DNA of 64,000 bases from Heligmosomoides polygyrus polygyrus. Taxonomy: Eukaryota > Nematoda > Chromadorea > Rhabditida > Heligmosomidae. This document shows positions 39,501 through 51,500 of this stretch, piece by piece; the stretch's first letter is position 1, and every line of letters begins with the position of its first letter. The stretch is from the NCBI GenBank assembly GCA_947396885.1, contig OX377204.1:42271139-42335138 (forward strand), in the 5' to 3' direction. The notes beneath the pieces were generated by a model, which saw nothing but the letters and a program-made list of their open reading frames with translations, ran no database searches and was not told the origin of the DNA. A program made the position numbers and the translations under genes.

Positions 39501-42500
39501 AAAGTGTCCATAGTCAGCAATATGTGAGCACAGTTCCGGTAGTCGTTAGAAGCTGCCGTAAATTGGAGCATTTCCTCTACCATAAACTACAGGAGGTGTG
39601 AATCAAAACTCAGATTATTCAAAACAATATCCCACACATTCGTTCAAAGCATAGAGCAGCTGGTATGATGCTGTCACATGAGGTTTTGTTGCGATCAGAA
39701 CTCTCATTCACACTGCGCCATGCAGAACTTGTATCTGCACCCTGTGCTTTCCAGACAGGATTACAGCAACAGCGCTTTTCGATCACGCAACATCCCGACA
39801 TCGTGGGAAAGCACTGAGAGGCCGCTGCAACGAGGATATGGCGAATGTGGCGAGCGACTTAACAGCGCTGATACGTAATGGGCTAACATCCTGCTCGGAA
39901 GGTAGAGAGAGCTGGTTTAGGTTCCGCCTCGCGCGAGAGTTCTAATGGCAACAAAAGACCTTGTAACATCAGGTTACGCAGTTTGTTGTTCATCACGTCT
40001 GACTTAGCTCTGGTTGTACTCGTTGTTCCTCACACATATCTGTTATACTTACGCATGTAACAGAGAGAATTCTCTGGGGACAGGACCTCATTAGTAATCT
40101 AAGGATGTTCTTTGTCTTCAACCCTCTTCATTGTCCTAGATTTCACTACTATAGTCATGTCTTACTTTTAGATAAATATTTAGTCGTTGCATGCTATTTT
40201 AGATAAATCTACGCGTAAAATGGTGTAAAAAAGGTCAGCTCTGGGTTGGACGCGACTCCCTTATAATGCAGATTTTCTCCGGTCCCTACAAACGTGTTAT
40301 AACGAGTGGACTGTAGTAAGATGATAATTTCCGACGTTTCCCAGAGGAATCTGCAGGGTACATTCACGTGATTCGTTCGCAATGGTGTCGTCAGCGACTG
40401 GATGGCCGAGTGGACAGCGATGAGAACTTGCGGGACGGGGTCGTCCTGCGATCTGCTCTGTGGACTGCTCCCATTTTTGCAAATGAAAAGTACATTTTGG
40501 CTGCGGTAGGGTACCGTATTATTTGGTAGCGGTGAATAAGGGTGAAAAGCTCATGTCCACCGATTTCGCCCAAGCTTCGCCAACGTGAATTATTTAAGCT
40601 GTTGACCACGAATTTGTTACTCTTTTTCTAAACGATCTACACTACTTTCTATCGTAGGATGAAGTCGAAGGTTGGAAAATAAGTCTGACCATAATGGAGA
40701 AGAAAGCGACTCTACTAACGTTGACAGCTTTACTCACCCACATCTACCGTAACCTGCCGTAATCAACCGAAATTTTAAAAACAGATATCATTTCCGTGAT
40801 CAGCTCCCCAAATAACCTCGTGAGTGATGCTTGGGCAAAATTCTTTCTTTCGACCGCCCCTCGACCTCCGGAGTCGTGAAAGGCAGCAGCGGGGCCTGTT
40901 ATTCTGCGTACATCCCTTTATTTACACATACTCAGCGTAAGCTTCTGTAATCTACCGTTTCGCCCAAGATGGTTGCCAGACTGGTGGTCTACATGACAAA
41001 TGACCTCATAGATGAATTTTGGACGAAAAATGTTTTTCGAACTCTAAAGTCGAGGGAGTACAAATGTTCCTATTTACAATACCCCGAGCCGTGTCCCGTA
41101 AGTGTATTAGAGAGTGGTCAGAAAGAAATACACAGCGAGACCAATAACATGATGTGGATAAAATATGCTGTACTTGGTAACAGTTAGTAGAATTGGTGAA
41201 AGTAGCGAGGAGAAGAAGCAGTTTGTATAGAAACCCGAAGAACGATGAGCATGCCTTGATGATGGGTCAAAGCAATACTTGCCGACCGTGTTCGCAAATG
41301 AGGCGACAATAAGAAACACTTCCAAAACTAATTGAGAACACTACAAAGAGGCCATATAGTGACAGCAAAAGCTTCCTCAGCGAGACAAGTCCGAGTCTAA
41401 TGGACGCGCGGCATAAGTCCGCGCGACAAAACTGGCCTCTTCCAAACTTGACAACAGGTTGAATGCGGGGTTAGGAAGAGAACACGGTATTCTGCCGAAG
41501 CCAAAATATACTGTATGTTAATATAGTGTTAAACACCAGGTTGTAGGTGGACTTTATTTCCGCCGAACGTTTCGACTCTTTAGTTGCAAAAAAGGGAACA
41601 GTCCATCCTCATTACTACCTCAGTGAGGTCGAACCCTCGACCCCTTCCACAGGACTGCATCGCTATCCACTCGGCCATCCAGTCGCTGGCGCCATCGTTG
41701 CGAATGAAACACTCGAATGCGCCCTGCAGCTCCCTTCGACTAGGAAACGTCGGAAATTACCTTAATTTGACCTCCAAACCTTTTGTAGGTTACGCTCTAA
41801 GCACAGCAGGGCCATCCCACGTGTTAGTCTTGCCTTATCAGTTTGCCCTGAAGCGATGCCATTTTTTGCCATTTTTGAACCACCCAGAGGCAGTTAACAA
41901 AAACGAAGCATACAGTACCGTCGGTAAACGTTCGCCAAAACGCGGCCGGTGGCGGATTAATCCGCCGTTTCCGCCGCTTTGCCATAACTCTCTTCAAAGT
42001 CGCTTATACTCAATGAACGGCACATCGTTGGAATCAGTACAGCGTGGTCTACCCAATGGCGTAAAAATCTTAACAAGGTTTCAAAGTTTTTGAGTTCGAG
42101 TTCGATCTAGATTAGTCGAGCCCGTAATTGTCTTGACCTGATCCACATTCGCCCCTTAGTCTTTATTAGGGACTAAATTAGTCCCTAATTGCGTCCCCTG
42201 GTAGGGATCGACTTGCCCAAAGGGATTTTAAAAATATTAAACGCTGTCGAAAATGTATTTCATGCTAATATTAGGTTTTGTCTCATCACGGCGATCTCTT
42301 TGATATCAAATTCGCCTGGTTTGTCACCAAGCTGAACGTTCCATGCATCCTCAACTGCCGATTTTTTTTTCGTTTTCGTTAATTATTTACGACCGCATCA
42401 CTTTTGCTCTAAGGCTGAGTTTGCTGAAGTTTTCGACTTTGAGGTGTGGATTACAAATGTAGGTTTCAGGTTTAGTTTGATCAAAAGTAAGACGGTAATC

Positions 42501-45500
42501 AGCCGCCAAATTGACAGTGCATCAGGGTTCCAGGGAGACACGTCGTGCAAAGGCTACTTCGCGTGTGTAAATGTGTGTCTCCATCTCCACGAGGCGGATC
42601 AGGATGAAAGCTGGATATGTGGTCAGATACCATGCAGAGATGCTGTCCCACAAAAACGATGGAGCTGGCAGCTCACGTCTCAGAGTCTCGCTTCCTTGGA
42701 AAGGCAGTTTCCTTCAAATCCAACATTGAAGTTTGACACAGACGTTTGCCCAACCCTCGCAGAAGAGCTCATACCACTTAGCAAAGCCCATATTTGCGAT
42801 ATCTTTCGAAATTTTTTCACTCGATTTTAATCGAATTTATTACTTGAGACAAATCCGATACTGGAGCCCACACTGTTGCCGCAATTGCAGTGACCTGACC
42901 TGCTCCTGCAAGCATGTGTCCTTTGGACATGCAATCAAAGCTTCTCTCTTCTCACTACTCACACTAACCTTTTGTTCTTCAGGCATGCTTACTCCGTCAC
43001 ATTGCAAAACTACGCGAAAATCCTTTTCCGTTTACAGTGGCAGGAGCTCCATACCATGCTGGGTCAGATATTTGTATGCATCGGAAGCCACCGCATTCAT
43101 AAACAGAAACATCATTCCCGTTTTTCCTCTTCAAAGTGTATTCGTAGAACTGCCCTCAATCATGTGATGAGGTGTATGGGAATAGACACCTTTCACCTTT
43201 CTTGCGAAGGACTATACTTTGCTGGTGTGGGTTCCTACGACATTTCGCGAATTTTAGGTGACTAAAAATGACCACGCTGCTCTTTTTTGAGCATACGGAT
43301 GAGATATCCTCACGGCTCCAGTTGCCACGCCTTATTTCTTTCCCATGTCCTATCCATGGCAAAATTGGAAATACCGTATCCTTGCTCACAATTACTACGT
43401 GTTTTGTTGAAAGGGTTTGATCGCGCGAACGGCAACCGTTCAGTATATGCGGATATTTTTCCCCTGACCGCGGGCATTTTCTCGCACCGAAACAGACGCG
43501 GCGCGGTTCGGACATTTTCCCTCGTAATTCGCCCGCTAGAGCAATGGAAATAGCGCTGGCGCCCGCTTGAGCAAAAAAAAAAGATAAGCAGGACCACAGA
43601 CACGAACTATTAACACACATTGTGTTAATAGTTCGTAGTTCAACCAGTTACAGTCTAGGTAGTGGGAACATTAGTAGCGCATGACAGTGCTGCGCTACTC
43701 TACTTCAACCTAACGAGAAAAAACTGACTACGATGTTTTCAGAACACGGGAGGTAGCGCACAATCTAAAAATTCGATTACTGAAAGCACTTCCTTTACAT
43801 CACGACCCACTCACTACTTGTGCTATATTCTTTTTTCAAATTTGATTGACTTTACACTGCTGTCCATATCGAGTTACAAGCTCATTCACAATCTTCGAGC
43901 ACAGCGGCAAGTACTCCCGAGAGGCGTTCAGTCAGACCAAGGAAATCGCTGCATGCCCTTTTCCGGCGACCAGTCATCGCACCTGCGCCGCTGGCGGACT
44001 ATGAATGGCTCGCAAGAATGCATGGCAGTGTTTAGCACCGCACTCCATCTGAGAAACGTTGGCGCTCATGGGTGCGCCTCACCTGTGTCGTAAATAGAAG
44101 TCGACTCCTCCAGAAGGCTCTTTATCGTGTTCCTGGTTTGCGACACTGAAGCATACCTGCAAGAACACAACTATGTACGCATACTTGGTTAATAGTACTA
44201 GCGAACAGAATTCCTAATTGAAGCATGGCGTTGAGCCTCAATACCTTGCAGTTGGTACTAGAGCTGCACTACGAGAATATAACGATTTAAGAGAGACGTT
44301 TTCGGTAATACGTCGTTGAAGACTCTCTAGGATGCTTGCGACATGTGTTGTTCATGCGTGTAGGCCAAATAAGGCAACCTGTGCACCTCAACTCAATTTC
44401 TCTGTCCTGCAGCCGGACCTGCTCGTCGATTATTCCAGCGGTGTATCCATCAGTGCTCACCATGTGGCATTTGCTGAGTTCACTCCACAACGCATTGTGC
44501 TTTTGATCCTGCAAAGGAAGCATTCATGAAGTGAGAGAACTCTGCATTATGGTTGAAATAGACGCAAAAACCAGAACGGTCAAGTAGTGCAGTCTCACAC
44601 GTGAACGACGACACGCACTACTGCCGAGACGGGCCATACGCACTACACTCCTTCCGAATCGCTAGAAAAATGACGTTCACTTGGTGTTCTAGGCGATCAT
44701 TAAGTAAATATTTGAAAGGAGCTAGTTTTGATAAGTAGTTGAATTTCTCTTTTTGAGCACGTGCTAGAGCAGTAGGAGGAGGCACCTACCGTTGTTTGCA
44801 AGACGAATCGAGGTTCTTGCTTCTGGTTCCGCTCAGGCCAACCAAGCCTTCCATTACCCAGAGACGGGAAGTTAGTATCAGGCAGAGAGGGATACAACAC
44901 TGACTTGTCTATCGACTGGCCACCGCAGGTCTTTGTATTGGCAAACGACTTGCCACTTCAAGTTGCTTTCACAACATCCTGTGAAAGTTGACCGCGTAGC
45001 ACAGCCCAAATAGAGTATGGGATTAACTTTGTTATTTTTTAATTATCCACTAGCCCTGATCAGTAGAAAACATGAATAATCATGTCGACAGAGAGATACA
45101 ACAGCACAAAGTGACCATGGAGATAAAGAGATGGAGGAGGGATCAACAAGGAACAGCCTACGGACAAAACTTGGAACTCGAGCACATTCTGGTGCGAAGG
45201 ACTGCATGGTCCGAAAGGCTGTAACAGTCCAGCCGGTTAAAGCAGAGCGCTGAGCTAGCCTTCCACGGTATAACGGTAGCAAGGCTATGAGGTATTGAAG
45301 AACCCAGCTGAGTGAAAGGAAAATGGGAACGCATTAAGGAACTCCCAAACGAGGAATTCGGCCGCCAGAAAGAACGGTCGTCCTTGTTCTGTGTACAATG
45401 GCGCTTATGAGTGTCAATGGAAATATAGATGGGGAGACTATCAATTCCTGGTTAACATACTCTGTTCATAGGATCTCAGTGAGATGAAGGGTACCGAGCG

Positions 45501-48500
45501 GCTGGAGGGAAATTAGCGTAGTCCCATCTTCATGCAAAATGGGCGCTTTTGAAAACTACTTCTCTTGCGAATCGAGCTGAAGACGAAGGCCTCCAAAGGT
45601 ATTTTGCCCATTTTCCGATGTTTTTAGTTAAACTGGTACGGAAATAAAGTAACGACAACAAATGACAACAACAGTAACCCGAAGCAGATCAGGGAACTGT
45701 AGAAAGAAGAAACAAGCAGAAACAAAGACAGCAATCACGTGCCTCCAACCCCGCAGTACGTTCGGGAGAGGCAATCAGGAGAGTAGACTCTACGGCAGTT
45801 ACCCAACATACAAACCACATTAACCTACAGCTCCAGGAAAATATGTTACCCTTGTAGAAAACACTCGCAGACAACGACAGACGTTAAAAAGTTAGGAAAA
45901 CTAAGTCTGTGAGTCCTCAAAAATGTACTGAAGCCTCGTGGATTGCCAATAAGAGATCGTCGACAGCGTGTAGGAACTGCTGTACTTCAAGAATGACCAT
46001 GCTAGAACGGGAATGTGAGCAAGCCGTCAGGATTGGGCGGACTGCCGCAAGAGGACAGAGTACACTGTACATAATCCTCTGCGACCTATGATGGTTCAAC
46101 AACCATAACATTAAATGCAATTGGCCCAATTGAGACTCTTCCGACACTATTTATTAGCGAGCTTAGTGATTCCCCAGGCGTATAATAACAGTACAGCAAT
46201 GATTACCGTTGAATAAATTATGCAGCGACAAACATTAAAGGTCTCCGCACACTTTGCCGGCAACGCGGCAGCCCTATATTTAAGCATGGGGCAGAGAAGA
46301 AGAGGATACCGCCAGAGCGGCAATGGCAAAAACTTGCCACTGAACGCCGCCTTGGCAGTAGACGCAGCGCCGCCAAAGCATCAGCGGCAGCAACGATTCA
46401 AAGCATTACTGCCTGTGCAGCCGCTTTGCCGCCGACAGAGTTCTGATCTGGGCTCCATCTGATCGTGGCGGAGATCTAGAATGGAAACCGATAACGATAA
46501 TGATAATGGAGCCGCGTTGGCGTTGGAGTGGGGTAAGGATGAGTGCCGCGCCAAGTTGTCCTTTCACTACTACGAGGCAGTTTTGCTGCCTGCCGCGTGC
46601 CGCGTTGCCGCAACATTGTGTGGATGCCTTAACCAAGAGGCCCTACTAGCACAGCCTCACACATCGTTGCTCTCTACAAATCAATATGATAGGCCTCAGC
46701 GCACTGGTCTGCTCATCTCTGCTGTTAAGCCCTACGCACACTTTTGCGGCAACGCGGCAGCCCCATCTTCAAGCACAGGGCAGAGACGCAGAATCGCCGC
46801 GCGAGGCAAAACTACCCCAGTCCAGACTGCCGCTGGTGTGCCGCCTACGCGGCAGCAGCTGCCGTCAACGCGGCACCGGCAATAATGATTCAAAGCATTA
46901 TTGCCGCTGCAGCCGCTTTGCTGCCGACAATTTCTGTCTGGGCTCTAGCTGAACGTGGAGGGATCTAGAACGGAAACTGGTGGTAATGATAATGAAACCG
47001 CGTTGGCGATGGAGTGGCTGCAAGGCTGAGGGTGAATTCCGCCTAAGCGGCACTTTTGCCTTCTACGAGGCAGTTTTGGCCCCTACCGCGTACGCGGCAG
47101 CCGTAAAAGTGTGCGTAGGCCTTTAAGGGTTCCATACACTTTTACGGCAACGCGGCAGGCAGAAAAACTCCTGCGTAGACAAAACTGCCTCAAAGGGAAG
47201 GGACTATTTGGCGCGACACTCATCCTTACCCCACTCCATCGCCAACGCGGCTTCACTATCAGTAGTGTTATCATTTCCGTTTCCGCTCTGATTCCCGCCA
47301 CCATCAGCTAGAGCCCAGAACAAAACTGTCACCGGAAAAAAAGCGACACTTATGTAATAAACATACATACATACAACGCGGCTGCGGAGGAAATAATGCA
47401 TTGAATCATTACTACCGCGTCTATCCCCAAAGCGGCAGCGGTAATGCCGCTTTATTTCAAGGGCTTCGAGCAGCTTCCTTTTTTAGTGGGGTTCTCAGTG
47501 AGCGGTGTAATACGTTAACTTTAATTGCAGGAGTGCCTTCACTAGTGTGGTGGAGAGTGCGATATTGCGAAAAGCTGTTGGTAGGATAACAACCGAGGTT
47601 TCGCAACACTCGCACGTGTTCGTCCAGGCGTAGGTATAGAGGCCGCATCGTTTCTCCTGCGTAGCTCGGACCACATCCTTCGCATGGGACCAGAAATACC
47701 GTGCCACTTAATTGAGATTTTATTGTCTGTGCAATACGTGCGGTCGTCTCAGGCACATTTCTCTTTATGGTTTCAGAGCAAGCTCTTTAGTTCCGGTGGC
47801 GATCGAAGAACGAGTTTAGGTTTAGAGTCAGGCTCTAACCCTTTCAAAACCCTGTTAATGCCCAAAAACTGGCTCGTTAGCTTACGGTAAGGCCAAAGGT
47901 ACGCCCCCGCAATGAAATATGATCGCCAAGACCTGGCTTTCGTTGTGGTATAGCCGTTTTCTTTCAGTATTCGCGCAATGTCTGCCTCTACTTCCGTAAA
48001 TCCTTCAGCACACGTTTTGTCTTTCGTTGCGATATGGTTCCTTATCACATTCACCTTCATGTATGGTGGTAAAGGATATGCGCTTCGGGTATGAAGCAAG
48101 ATACTCTGGGAAGCAGATTTCTTGTACCAAACGCATTCTTTAAGACCATGGTAGATCCGAAACTTGGCACTGAGGAACGGGAGGAATCCATGTCCGCCGG
48201 TGATCCTACCGCAAACTGGATATTAGGATCACAACAGTTAAGAATAACAAGTGTCGTATCCAGAACACACAGCCTTACTTCCTCTAGTGAATGTCTGGCT
48301 GGCTTGAGGTTGTGGTACTCCTTAAGGGAGCCACTGGGCCTTCCGAGTATGTCTAACGAGGGAGACTCAGAATTCATCTGCCGTGACAACATTCTCGAGA
48401 AAGTCCTTACTGCGAAAAAGAACAAGGAGAGACTGAGCGGTAATCAGTCGCGAAGCCTTCTCCGAGTCACAGTCAGTCTCTGCAGTCATAGTATTTATAT

Positions 48501-51500
48501 GCCCTCAGGAGCAGGTTGCCATGTAAATAAATATTCTAGAAAATTTGTGCTACAACTACGTGGCATCAAACACGGGGATGGTCAGGAGGTACACCCACCC
48601 ACTGCTGGGGGGCGTGCGATCATCCTCTCATCTTTCTTGCTCACCCACCCCAACCCCCCAGACTTCATCGAGAATCTAACGGCTGCCTTACGAAACCTTT
48701 GGCACTCAAAACAAAAGTTTCCGGTCCGCAGAGCAGCGGTGTACATCCTGACGCCACGCCCCCAGCAGGGGACGGGTGTACCTCCTGTCGCGCTGCCATC
48801 AAACAGTCCTTGGAGCTTCCTATTAAATTTCGAAAATTTTTCAAAATTTTTGGTGCAAGACTTTTCACCAACCTCCCACCTCCCCAGTGGGATCTCCCAC
48901 CTGCACCAGAGAAATCCTCTTTCTTACCTTTAGGAGCGAATAATACGGCAACGATACCTGTTTATAAGTTACAAAATGTTGATCTAAAGGTGGTTGATGA
49001 TGTCCGAGATTTAGGTTTCTTAATAGCTAAGAAGCTCAATTTTAACATGCATTATAAGGCCGTGGTCAAAATGGCCAACTGTCGTACATATAAACTCTTC
49101 AAGGTTTTAAAAAGCAAAAATCCTGAAACGCTTTTACTTGCTTACAAAACATACGTACGACCCGTAGTAGAGTTTGGTACAACGGTTTTCACCCGTTCAA
49201 GAAAAAAGACATTGATATGTTGGAGAACGTTCAAAATAATTTCACCCGAAAACTCATAATGAGATGCTTTGGCGTAGATTATTCGCAAATCCCAAACGGC
49301 AGAGAAAGACATAGGATACTTGGACTAAAATCTTTGGTGTGTAGAAGGAAGATTGCTGATCTCATAATGCTGTTCAAGAATCTCACGGGCAAACTCCACA
49401 TAAGCCCTTCACATTTCTTCGGTGGTCAAGTAGTAAGAACGAGAAGAAGAAGGCTCCGTCTGCAGTTCCTATTGCAAAAAACTCGATCAGATCTTCATTT
49501 TTGACAAATAGAAGGCTGCGGGAACTCAACTCTCTGCTTGCGGAAAGCGAAAATCTCCAGTCCTTTTCCATGCATGTCTTCAAAAAACAGCTGCTGACTA
49601 AATTCTGCTATTGACTAAATTCTGCTCATAGCTGCCTTCAGAATTACAGGTGCCTCTGTCTACATCTGATTGTTGCCTTGTGACTTTTTTTTGGTAGAAC
49701 TTGTTGCTTTTTCTCATTTGTTTTGCGCGTGAGTGTCATGCTTACGCTCTGAATAAATAAATAAATAAATAAACCTAATATAAAGTTCTAGGGACGTCGT
49801 CTGCCGCCACCAGTCGTCTTCCTTCTTCATCGATTCTTGTCTGTCTGCCGTGGATGTCGCTCCAACTTGATTCTACTGGACCGTGCCAGGCCGTCCCCCG
49901 TCCGTCAACTCCTGTAACTCGTAGTCCGAGTCCGTAGGCCGGACTTGCAAGTGGGAGAAGTCTATTCGACTTGGGGTCGCCGGTCGTTCCTGCGAGTACC
50001 GTTTCTGCCCTGTCAGCCGCTTGGGCGCAGTCACGTTCTATCCTGAATGTGCATTTCTTCTTCATTTTAGGTCGCGCGTGTTCCACTACTAACTCTCTAG
50101 CCGTTAGCCGATCTGCTCTGTGTTCTTCTCGCATCCTAGCACACATTCTCATCGTCATTGTGTTCGCTCTAATCTACGCCCCCGTCTTCGCCCACCCATC
50201 TTGCCTCCTATTCGACGACGCCTTAGTCAACGCTCACGACTCCTTTCGCCATGCACCTTCAAGATTGTTAGGACGGGAGCACCGGCACCCTTGTTTCCAC
50301 GTCGTCGTCATCAGTATCATCTCATAGTCTAAATTTCTGCCTATTGGTGCCGTTTCTGTGGCGTGTTTTAAAATGAACTGTTCGTTCATCGAGCCGCCTT
50401 TTTGTCCACGGAAAGGGTTGTCGCCTTCTTTTGTCCTGGGATCATTTATTAAAAATTTCATTATTTTCGATGGCGCTGAGCGGTTGCATCCGTCAACACT
50501 CTGTGGTAATCACTCTGTTAGTAGTGACTCGCCTACCGCCTACTCGCCTAAGAACAACTTCTGCGCCTGTCGTTGAGTTACTCATTGTGGCAAGTGAGTA
50601 CGAGCTCTTTTCAATTGCCACCCGTGCAGGTATATTTTCGACGTTCTGGTAGCCTATTTTGTTCGTTGGCGTTCGATTTTCCTTTGGTCTACCGGCGGAC
50701 TTATGAAATATGGAGATCGGCCCCATGTCAGCTACATCTGGATCAGCCTCGCTGTCAAAGGAGCTTCAAGAACAGCTCACTGAGCTCTCGAAATCCGTGC
50801 GCATTCCTGTTGTGATAAGTTCGCTTCGCTCCGAAAATGACCGGCTGAAACTTGAGGTCTCCGTGCTCAATAGTAGGTGTACGGTGAATTGTGCCGATCT
50901 CCGTTCCGCCATAATCGGAGGAGTACCCGCGTTAAAGTCGTACAAACGAGAAAAAGGGTGTCTTATGATTACCAGAGCGCTTGTAATGTACTTGATGTTT
51001 CTTGGTGTTGGGTGCAACCCCGTCTCCGTGTACCGTCTCAGCCGCCTCGACCAAGGCCACAATCGAGCTCTTAAGGGTGTGTTACCTGCTCGTGTGTTCC
51101 AACGTTTTGCAATAGTACCAGCTCCTCGGTTGCGCTTCTTCCCTGGAGGGAGTGTTTTCCTTAGGAAGTCACTAACTCCAGAGGAAGCGGAGGCGAGAAG
51201 AACGCCTGCTAGTAATGTGAGTCGGTCTAGTGCATTGCCACCTGACACTAGTCAGACGGAACCGTGTACACGATCGCCTACTTCACACACAGCTCGTTCC
51301 AATTCCTGTTCCGGTAGTTCGGGAAACTGAATGCGTCCGCTCAGTCCTACAGCAGCGTTCTGAAGACTGTATACGCTAATGTCCGATCAGTTGCAAAAAA
51401 CGCAGATTTTATTAGTCTGGTTTTAGCTAATAGTTGTGATATCCATGCTTTTACTGAAACTTGGCTCAAACCAAGCCATGCCACCAGATCTGTCCAAAGC

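Noticed and set aside
41541..41600. Second hammerhead ribozyme (minus strand GTCGAAACGTTC)
   Set aside because: The first core strand reads CTAAAGA instead of CUGANGA and there is no stem II, so it fails the motif.
46481..46952. Plus-strand ORFs of 88-134 residues
   Set aside because: They lie inside the TTAA MITEs and their GC-rich ends; repeated and without motifs.
50766..51248. 160-residue minus-strand ORF
   Set aside because: Shadow of the CR1 ORF1 region; the sense frames have the coil and RRM-like features.
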